A DNA stretch of 64,000 bases. It comes from Halonatronum saccharophilum DSM 13868. Lineage in GTDB: Bacteria; Bacillota; Halanaerobiia; Halobacteroidales; Halobacteroidaceae. The notes under the pieces were generated by a model. That model was not told the DNA's origin. It did not search any database and saw only the letters and a program-made list of their open reading frames with translations. A program made the position numbers and the translations under genes. This document shows, piece after piece, positions 27,573-34,684 of the stretch (within the stretch, counting starts at the first letter, position 1; each line of letters opens with the position of its first letter). The stretch spans positions 126,604 to 190,603 of the forward strand of contig NZ_KI912095.1 of NCBI RefSeq assembly GCF_000517025.1, read 5' to 3'.

Positions 27573-28316
27573 ATGAGATTAGAAGGAAAAGTTGCAATTA
27601 TTACAGGGTCTGCACAGGGAATTGGTGAAGAGGCAGCTAAGATATTTGCTCGTGAGGGCGCTAAAGTTGTTGTAGCTGACTATAGTGCTGAAGGTGGAGA
27701 AAAGACTGTAGAAGATATCAAAAATGCTGGTGGAGAGGCAATGTTCTATAAGATAGATGTCTCTGATTATAGTGCTTGTGAAGAGATGATTGATAGGACT
27801 GTAGAGGAATATGGCAAGTTGGATATTTTAGTAAATAATGCAGGTATAACTGCTGATGGATTCCTAGTTAAGATGAGTGAAGAAGCTTGGGATAAAGTAA
27901 TAGATGTTAACTTAAAAGGGGTATTTAACTGTGCTAAGCATGCTGCTAAGGCAATGATGAAACAAGGTGGTGGAGCTATTATTAATGCGACTTCTATAGT
28001 TGGTTTATATGGAAATGTTGGGCAAACTAACTATGCTGCAGCTAAATTTGGAGTAATCGGTCTAACTAAGACTTGGGCCAAAGAATTAGCAAGTAGAGGA
28101 ATTAGAGTTAATGCTGTTGCACCAGGATTTATTCAAACTCCAATGACTGATGCAGTACCAGAGAAGATATTAGGTAAGATGGAAGCTAAGACACCTTTAA
28201 AGAGGCTTGGTAAGCCAGAAGATATAGCAAATGCATACCTTTACTTAGCATCTGATGAATCTTCTTACGTAAACGGAGAAATCCTAAGCGTTGATGGAGG
28301 ACTTGTGTTAGGATAA
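27573..28316 (+). CDS. Short-chain dehydrogenase (FabG / acetoacetyl-CoA reductase-like)
   Basis: This 247-residue NAD(P)-dependent reductase has the SDR nucleotide motif TGSAQGIGEE, NNAG at ~88-91, catalytic S141, Y154 and K158 (YAAAK), and the PGFIQTPM segment. Its residues resemble FabG and PhaB proteins. Between a hydroxy/keto acid permease and a thiolase it most likely interconverts acetoacetyl-CoA and 3-hydroxybutyryl-CoA, or 3-hydroxybutyrate and acetoacetate. Use of a free-acid versus CoA substrate cannot be decided from sequence. A 201-nt gap precedes it, with no clear terminator. Confidence 0.9.
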   Translation: MRLEGKVAIITGSAQGIGEEAAKIFAREGAKVVVADYSAEGGEKTVEDIKNAGGEAMFYKIDVSDYSACEEMIDRTVEEYGKLDILVNNAGITADGFLVKMSEEAWDKVIDVNLKGVFNCAKHAAKAMMKQGGGAIINATSIVGLYGNVGQTNYAAAKFGVIGLTKTWAKELASRGIRVNAVAPGFIQTPMTDAVPEKILGKMEAKTPLKRLGKPEDIANAYLYLASDESSYVNGEILSVDGGLVLG

Positions 28317-28442
28317 TTCTAATTCAGAGAATATAGTTTCAGGAATTAAGAGTTGGTCTCAGTATAGAAATTCAAGTCTAAAATTTTGAATTTATTGATT
28401 CCTAATTCCTGATTCCTATAAATAAATCGAGGAGGGTTTATA

Positions 28443-29621
28443 ATGAATGAGGTTGTAATTGCAAGTGCTGTTAGAACACCAGTTGGTAGTTTTGGTGGTT
28501 CTTTAAAGAAAGTATTAGCTGTAAAGCTTGGAAGTATAGTAATTGAAGAAGCTATAAAGAGAGCAGGAATTAAGACTGATGATGTAGACGAAGTAATTAT
28601 GGGTAACGTACTACAAGGTGGTTTGGGTCAAAATCCAGCCCGTCAATCTGCAATAAATGCTGGCTTACCAGAGACTGTTCCGGCCACTACAATTAATAAA
28701 CTTTGTGGTTCAGGGCTTAAAGCAATCAACTTAGCAGCCCAAGCTATTAGAGCAGGTGATACAGATGTTCTTGTAGTAGGTGGGATGGAGAATATGAGTG
28801 GTGCTCCTTATCTATTAAAGAAAGCTCGTTGGGGAGAGAAGATGGGCGATGGTAGATTAATTGATTCAATGATTCATGATGGTCTGCAATGTGCTTTTAA
28901 TGACTACCATATGGGAATTACTGCTGAAAATATAGCAGAAAAATATGGTATCAGTAGAGAAGAGCAGGATAAATTCGCGGCAATGAGCCAACAGCGCGCA
29001 GAAAAAGCTCAGAAGGAAGGTAAATTCGAAGCTGAGATAGTACCAGTAGAGATACCGCAGCGTAAGGGTGATCCGATAATCTTTGACAAGGACGAGTATC
29101 CAAAGACAGGAGTAACTGCCCAAGGTTTAGGTAATTTAAGGGCAGCATTTAAAAAGGATGGTACAGTAACAGCAGGTAATGCTTCTGGAATTAATGATGG
29201 TGCAGCAGCTTTAGTTATAATGTCAAAGGAGAGAGCAGATGCTCTTGGAGTTATACCTTTAGCTACAATTAAAGCTTATGCTTCTGCAGGTGTAGATCCT
29301 AAGATAATGGGTATTGGTCCAGTTCCTTCTACAATTATGGCCTTAAAGAAAGCAGGGTTAGAGATATCAGATATGGACTTAATAGAAGCAAATGAAGCCT
29401 TTGCAGTTCAATCTATTGCAGTAGCAAGAGATCTTGAGTTAGATATGGAGAAGGTAAATGTAAATGGAGGTTCTATTGCTATAGGACACCCTATAGGTGC
29501 TAGTGGAGCTAGAATCTTAATTACTTTATTACATGAAATGGAGAAGAGAGATTCTAAACGTGGTCTAGCTACACTCTGTGTTGGTGGAGGACAAGGACTT
29601 GCTACCATAGTAGAGAGGTAA
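28443..29621 (+). CDS. Acetyl-CoA C-acetyltransferase (thiolase)
   Basis: The enzyme reversibly condenses two acetyl-CoA to acetoacetyl-CoA. The 392-residue protein shows the acyl-binding cysteine C88 ([11 protein letters not shown]), H349 in [10 protein letters not shown] and the second catalytic cysteine C379 (CVGGGQG). The N-terminal [18 protein letters not shown] is the classical biosynthetic/degradative thiolase II start. It completes a CoA-transferase, permease, reductase and thiolase set, the short-chain acid module named ato in E. coli. The spacer before it (28317-28442) contains short repeats of ATTCCTAATTCCTG and AGGAATTAAG. Confidence 0.95.
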   Translation: MNEVVIASAVRTPVGSFGGSLKKVLAVKLGSIVIEEAIKRAGIKTDDVDEVIMGNVLQGGLGQNPARQSAINAGLPETVPATTINKLCGSGLKAINLAAQAIRAGDTDVLVVGGMENMSGAPYLLKKARWGEKMGDGRLIDSMIHDGLQCAFNDYHMGITAENIAEKYGISREEQDKFAAMSQQRAEKAQKEGKFEAEIVPVEIPQRKGDPIIFDKDEYPKTGVTAQGLGNLRAAFKKDGTVTAGNASGINDGAAALVIMSKERADALGVIPLATIKAYASAGVDPKIMGIGPVPSTIMALKKAGLEISDMDLIEANEAFAVQSIAVARDLELDMEKVNVNGGSIAIGHPIGASGARILITLLHEMEKRDSKRGLATLCVGGGQGLATIVER

Positions 29622-29733
29622 TTGAGCTATCAGCGAATGGTTTTTATTACGGAAGGTCTTGATTTTTAGACCTGTAGGGTGAGCTAGTTAAAAATCAGAA
29701 GATTAAAAGATATAATCTTTTGTAATATAGTGT

Positions 29734-29886
29734 AACTTTTATAAAATTAAATGTAGGGGCAGACCTATGTGTCTGCCCAAACGGTACATTACCGTTATAT
29801 TTTCTGATTTGATAAAAGTTATATGAAAGCTCCAAAAATAATCGGCAATGTATTTCGGGTGAACACATAGGTTCACCCCTACATTT
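29734..29886. repeat. MITE-like palindromic repeat with AAATGTAGGGG ends
   Basis: AAATGTAGGGG (29749-29759) and CCCCTACATTT (29876-29886) are exact inverted ends. Next to each lies a small hairpin: GGGCAGACC...TGTCTGCCC on the left and GGGTGAACACA...GGTTCACCC on the right. Further A/T-rich arms (AACTTTTAT at 29734, ATAAAAGTT at 29812) also pair. There is no coding potential. Elements with similar GGGG-CAGA/GAAC-CCCC ends are common intergenic repeats in related bacteria as far as I recall. Confidence 0.7.
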
Positions 29887-30034
29887 ACTATATAACTTCA
29901 ACTCTCATATACATATTAGAGAATCTATAAACACTACATATAAGAATTGGAAATTGATACTACTCTCTTTTTGTAGAAATTTCAGCCCAAATGTGATAAA
30001 TTTAAAGTAAGAAGAGAGTAAGAAAGGAGAGTAA

Positions 30035-30430
30035 ATGAAACTCAAAGAGGGTCTTACTCATAAGATTAAAATTAAAGTAAGTGATGAAGATAATGCTAAT
30101 AACCTTGGAAACCCTGGAGTTAATGTCTTTGCCACACCAGCAATGCTAAGGTTAATGGAGCATACAGCTAGTGAAGGGGTACTTCCTTATCTAGAGGAAG
30201 GACAGGCAACTGTTGGGATTTCATTGGATATTAATCACCTTGCTGCTACACCTATAGGTATGGAAGTAGAAGCAAGAGCAGAGTTAATTAAGGTTGATGG
30301 CAAAAAACTTACCTTTAAAGTAGTAGCGGAGGATGAAATAGAAAAGGTTGGAGAAGGAATTCATATGAGATATATTATTGACTTAGATGAGTTCGAAAAC
30401 AGAACTAATGATAAATTATCTAAGATATAG
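30035..30430 (+). CDS. Hotdog-fold thioesterase (FlK-like)
   Basis: This 131-residue protein resembles fluoroacetyl-CoA thioesterase FlK and its relatives: FATPAMLRLMEHTASEGVLPYL in the first half, with the Thr/Glu type active-site helix, and VGISLDINHLAATPIGMEVEA with the conserved histidine. It probably hydrolyses a small acyl-CoA. It lies 413 nt downstream of the thiolase across a palindromic repeat and has its own RBS (AAAGGAG), so it may be a separate unit, although the function fits the acyl-CoA module. Confidence 0.85.
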   Translation: MKLKEGLTHKIKIKVSDEDNANNLGNPGVNVFATPAMLRLMEHTASEGVLPYLEEGQATVGISLDINHLAATPIGMEVEARAELIKVDGKKLTFKVVAEDEIEKVGEGIHMRYIIDLDEFENRTNDKLSKI

Positions 30431-30538
30431 TCGCTATATAAGAAGGTTTTTAATAACTGTATAATATTAATATAAGGCACTATCTCTTTATTAATTTAAT
30501 ATTTAAGCTAAAAATAAGCTTAAAAGGTGGTGCTTACT

Positions 30539-31846
30539 ATGATGTTAAATCAGGATATAAATTTACAACAAGAACAGAATCTAATAATGACTCCAAAGTT
30601 ACAGCAAGCTATAGAATTATTGCAACTATCTACTTTAGAGCTTACTGAGTATCTAGAGAAAGAAGTAATGGAAAACCCTTTATTAGAGTTAGAAGATAAT
30701 TATAGATATCAAAGTAGTACAAATTATGAAGAATTTGATTATAAAGAATTTATAGCTAAAGAAATTAGTTTAGAAGAACATCTATTAAAGCAGTTGAAAT
30801 TAGTGGTAAATAATAAGAGTGAAGAGGAAATAGGAAGATATATTATCGGAAACTTAGATGGTTCCGGATTCTTTAGTTTAGATGAGGAAATTATTTGTAA
30901 GTTGAATAATAGTTTAAAAGGTGAGAAGTTTTACAAAGTTTTAGATATGATCAAAGGGTTTACTCCAAGGGGGATAGCTTCTTCAGGAATAAAAGAATCA
31001 CTCCAAATACAATTAGATTCTTTAAAGGGGCTAAAAGAGCAAAGACAAGTCAAATTAGCTAAAAAAGTTGTAGAGAACTACCTTGAGGAGGTAGGAAAGA
31101 ATCAGGTGAAAAAAATTGCTAGAGCTTTAAGAGTTAAAACAAGAGAAGCCCAAAGTATTATTGATTTTATTAAATCTCTTAACCCAATTCCAAGTGATAT
31201 GTTTACAAAGAGTAATAGCAATAGTTACTTGGAACCTGATATTATCATAAAAAAACACAGTAATGATTATACAATTATAATGGATGAGAGAAGTTTTCCT
31301 ACTTTAAGAATTAATAACTATTATAAAAATTTATTAAAGAATAGCAATCAAAGTGATGTTAATGAATATATTGATGATAGATTGAACTCTGCTTTATGGT
31401 TGATTAAAAGCATAGAGCAAAGAAGACAGACAGTCTATAACATTGTTGAAGCTTTTATTAATCTTCAGCAAGAGTTTTTAGATAACGGGCCAAAGTATTT
31501 AAAACCAATGACTATGAAAGCAATTGCCGATCAGATTGGTGTCCATGAGTCAACAGTTAGTCGTGCAACTAATGATAAATATATTCAGACACCTTATGGT
31601 TTATTTCCATTTAAATATCTTTTTAGTGAGAGTATTGACTGTAAATTTACAAATGTATCAGCAGTTAGTGTTAAAGAAGATATTAAAGAAATTATAAGCA
31701 AAGAGAGTATAATTAGTCCTTTAAGTGATGAAAAAATTAAAGCAGAACTTGAAGAGAAAGGGATAATAATTTCTCGCCGAACAATAGCTAAATATAGACA
31801 AGAGTTGAAAATACCTTCATCAAGGTTAAGAAAAAGGTATGAGTAA
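30539..31846 (+). CDS. rpoN: RNA polymerase sigma-54 factor RpoN
   Basis: This is the alternative sigma factor for -24/-12 promoters. From ATG 30539 the protein has 435 residues. The N-terminal glutamine/leucine-rich activator-interacting region (NLIMTPKLQQAIELLQLSTLEL), the central core-binding region (NLDGSGFFSLDEE), the helix-turn-helix (MTMKAIADQIGVHESTVSRA) and the C-terminal RpoN box ISRRTIAKYRQEL are all present. In-frame GTG codons at 30527/30530 overlap the Shine-Dalgarno AAAGGTGG and are poorer starts. Its location a few kilobases from a sigma-54 activator and promoter suggests a functional cluster. Confidence 0.97.
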   Translation: MMLNQDINLQQEQNLIMTPKLQQAIELLQLSTLELTEYLEKEVMENPLLELEDNYRYQSSTNYEEFDYKEFIAKEISLEEHLLKQLKLVVNNKSEEEIGRYIIGNLDGSGFFSLDEEIICKLNNSLKGEKFYKVLDMIKGFTPRGIASSGIKESLQIQLDSLKGLKEQRQVKLAKKVVENYLEEVGKNQVKKIARALRVKTREAQSIIDFIKSLNPIPSDMFTKSNSNSYLEPDIIIKKHSNDYTIIMDERSFPTLRINNYYKNLLKNSNQSDVNEYIDDRLNSALWLIKSIEQRRQTVYNIVEAFINLQQEFLDNGPKYLKPMTMKAIADQIGVHESTVSRATNDKYIQTPYGLFPFKYLFSESIDCKFTNVSAVSVKEDIKEIISKESIISPLSDEKIKAELEEKGIIISRRTIAKYRQELKIPSSRLRKRYE

Positions 31847-31879
31847 AGAAAGGAGAGACCATTGGTCTCTCCTTTCTTT
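31845..31879 (+). terminator. Terminator overlapping the rpoN stop codon
   Basis: A 16-bp perfect stem (AAAGAAAGGAGAGACC with its complement at 31864-31879) and a 3-nt loop, followed by T-rich sequence, begins at the last bases of rpoN. Confidence 0.88.
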
Positions 31880-32170
31880 TATTTTTATATCTTGTAAATT
31901 AAAGCTGCACTCAAACTTTTAGTTTAACTTTTTAGATTTAGAGTATTTAACGCAGTAAGTTAATCAAAACTTAAAACAGTAGAAGGTTAAGGGGGGTTAT
32001 AAAATATTATTATAAATTAAATTGGTTTAGGGAAAATATAGATTGAACTATAGGAAACAAAATATATATGATTAATTGTAACAATAGTCCTCTCTTATCT
32101 TCAATATGTGACAAACAAACTTCAATATTCCTGGAACTTTAGATTATATTGGAAATTATACCATAAAAAC

Positions 32171-32199
32171 TTGACATTTTACACCAATCAAAGTATAAT
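32171..32199 (+). promoter_or_regulatory. Sigma-A promoter of the amylase/acyltransferase operon
   Basis: TTGACA (32171-32176), a 17-nt spacer and TATAAT (32194-32199) match the consensus exactly. About 140 nt of untranslated leader follow. The rest of the gap 31880-32346 shows no gene or clear structure. Confidence 0.85.
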
Positions 32200-32346
32200 A
32201 ATTCAATAAGTGGTTTTAAAAGTTTAATTATGCATTATTATATCGATATAAGGCATTTATACAAGGTAAAAAAGGGAGTAGATATAAGTTGCAGTATTTT
32301 ATGTAAATCATTTGCACATTAAAACATTTTATTGGGGGTGATTTAA

Positions 32347-34644
32347 ATGAATAAAGCTACAAAAATTAAATATAGAAAAAAGGTTAGGGATAAATATTTA
32401 ACACCTAAATTATATGAACTTGGATACTCAAAATCTAACATAAAATACAATTCTAAATTATTGATAGAAAAAGGAAGAAGGAAGGTTTTTATTAGAGCTG
32501 ATATGTCAGTAGAATTAAATAGTAATCCAGCTATTATAATAGCTGTTAGGTATAATGATGAAGAGATAACTGATTATTTAAAGGGTAGAATGTTGGCTTA
32601 TGCTAGATTATTAGATAATCCAGCTCCAATTATAGTAATTACTAATGGCATAGAAACAAAGGTTTATGATGTTTATACAGGAAAAAATATAGAAGAGATC
32701 CCATCTAAAGATAAATTAAATAAATTAATCTTAACAAGTAAAATTGATCAAAGAATGAAAGACGAGGCTTTAGATAACATCTTCTCTTTGATTTCTTTAT
32801 GGGATAAAACAGAACAAAAGAGTCCTTATCACTTTAAAGATATTAGAGCTTATGATGATCCTAATGAAAATACTCCTTTCACAACAGACTTATTTCATGA
32901 CTATAACTATTTTCCTGATATTCCTAATTCAATTGATGAGGTTTCAATTCGAGTTAGTAGTAAAAGAAATTTAGTAGATAAAGTATATTTATATTATACA
33001 ACTGACGGAAGTAATACTTGTTATAAACAAGAACAAGCTAAAAATGTGACTAAAATAGATTTAGAAAAGAAGTATACTGAAATAGCTCCTAACAATAACA
33101 TATTAATTGATTGGTGGGAATGTAAAATACCAGCACAAAGTGATGGAACTATTGTTAAGTATTTAATACAAGGTTATGATAGCGAAGCAGATAAATTATA
33201 CTTTACTGAACAGGAGCAAAGTACACTAAAAGGAACAACTAAATTTTCATATTTAGTAGATAATTATTCAACACCAAATTGGGCTAAGGAAGCAATAGTT
33301 TATGAAATCTTTGTGGATCGCTTTTATCAGGGTAATTCTAATGAAGATTATAGAGTAAATAATTGTTATAAAAGTTATCAAGGTGGTAACTTACAAGGAG
33401 TTATTGATAAATTAGATTATATTAGCGATTTAGGTGTAAATGCTATCTGGTTAACTCCCTTCTATAGTAGTGAAGGTTATCATGGTTATCATATTAAAGA
33501 TTATTTAAAGGTTGATTATCGTTTTGGTGATAATAAATTACTAAAAGAATTAGTAGATAAGGCTCATCAATATGACTTAAAGGTTATTTTTGATTTTGTT
33601 CCCAATCACTGTTCTAATCAACATCCTTTTTTTCAAGAAGCGCAAAGAAGTAAGGATAGTCTGTATTATGATTGGTTTATCTTTTATAATTGGCCAGAGG
33701 ATTATGAAGCTTTTTGTGGGATTAAGGAATTACCAAAATTAAATACTAATAATCCTAGTGTACGTGATTATTTGATTAATCAGGTAGCTATAAAATTAAT
33801 ACAAGAATATGATATTGATGGAATTAGAATTGATCATATAGAAGGTCTTTCTCATGATTTCTGGGTAGAATTTAGAAAAACGATCAAAGAATTTAGTCCA
33901 GACACCTATATTTTTGGAGAAGTTTGGCAAGGTCCTGGAATTACTAAAAAATATACAAGTCAATTAGATGGTTGTTTCGATTTTGCTTTAGTGTGGTCTT
34001 TTAGAGAATTATTTATTTATGGTAGCAAAAACATTTCAGAATTTAAAGAAGATTTAGATTATTTAGATGAGGTTTATCCACAAGAATTTAATATAGGAAG
34101 ATTTTTAGATAATCATGATATGAATCGTTTTTTATGGGAAGCAGAAGGTGAAAAACAAAGGCTTAAATTAGCAGCTGTTTGTCAATTTACTCTACGAGGA
34201 ACCCAGTTTATTTATTATGGAACTGAAGTAGGTTTGTCTCAAGACAGAGACTGTCGTGATGATAATACTGGAGATATTATTTATGATTATTCACGTAAAT
34301 TTATGCATTGGGGAGAAGAACAAGATAAAGAATTATATGATTTCTATCGAAATTTATGTAAGATTAGAAGAAATAATAAAGCACTATCTCTTGGTAAGAG
34401 AAAAGACTTAGTAGTAGATGATGATACGGGGATTTTTATTTATTCTAAAATATATAATCAACAACAATTAATAATTATATTAAATACTAAAGATAAGACA
34501 AATAAAATAAATCTTAATCTAGAAGGATTAAAAGTAAAATCTAAAACAAACTTAGTAGATTTATTATCACTTAAGGAGTATAAAGTTAAAGGTGGTAGAT
34601 TAGAGTTAACTTTAGATAATTTAACAGGAGCTATTTTGAAGTAA
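32347..34644 (+). CDS. HsdR-N-like domain fused to a GH13 alpha-amylase-family glycoside hydrolase
   Basis: The 765-residue protein has no signal peptide, so it should be cytoplasmic. Residues ~1-135 resemble the N-terminal PD-(D/E)XK nuclease-fold domain of type I restriction R proteins (YELGYSKSNI; RRKVFIRADMSVEL; AYARLLDNPAPIIVITNG). The catalytic E-x-K appears as A-V-R (IIIAVRYN), so nuclease activity is probably lost. Residues ~195-300 look like a beta-sandwich (CBM34-like). From ~315 a GH13 barrel shows region I DFVPNH, region II GIRIDHIEG with the nucleophile Asp, region III GEVW with the acid Glu and region IV FLDNHD. Substrate is probably an alpha-linked gluco-oligosaccharide. It leads an operon with an A-T-acyltransferase protein 40 nt downstream. 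The fusion is unusual. Confidence 0.85.
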   Translation: MNKATKIKYRKKVRDKYLTPKLYELGYSKSNIKYNSKLLIEKGRRKVFIRADMSVELNSNPAIIIAVRYNDEEITDYLKGRMLAYARLLDNPAPIIVITNGIETKVYDVYTGKNIEEIPSKDKLNKLILTSKIDQRMKDEALDNIFSLISLWDKTEQKSPYHFKDIRAYDDPNENTPFTTDLFHDYNYFPDIPNSIDEVSIRVSSKRNLVDKVYLYYTTDGSNTCYKQEQAKNVTKIDLEKKYTEIAPNNNILIDWWECKIPAQSDGTIVKYLIQGYDSEADKLYFTEQEQSTLKGTTKFSYLVDNYSTPNWAKEAIVYEIFVDRFYQGNSNEDYRVNNCYKSYQGGNLQGVIDKLDYISDLGVNAIWLTPFYSSEGYHGYHIKDYLKVDYRFGDNKLLKELVDKAHQYDLKVIFDFVPNHCSNQHPFFQEAQRSKDSLYYDWFIFYNWPEDYEAFCGIKELPKLNTNNPSVRDYLINQVAIKLIQEYDIDGIRIDHIEGLSHDFWVEFRKTIKEFSPDTYIFGEVWQGPGITKKYTSQLDGCFDFALVWSFRELFIYGSKNISEFKEDLDYLDEVYPQEFNIGRFLDNHDMNRFLWEAEGEKQRLKLAAVCQFTLRGTQFIYYGTEVGLSQDRDCRDDNTGDIIYDYSRKFMHWGEEQDKELYDFYRNLCKIRRNNKALSLGKRKDLVVDDDTGIFIYSKIYNQQQLIIILNTKDKTNKINLNLEGLKVKSKTNLVDLLSLKEYKVKGGRLELTLDNLTGAILK

Positions 34645-34684
34645 TCACGTTTTTATTAAATTTTATAAATCAGGAGGAATAGAA

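Noticed and set aside
32347..32760. N-terminal HsdR-like domain as evidence of a restriction system
   Set aside because: No helicase domain, HsdM or HsdS genes nearby, and the catalytic E-x-K is missing.
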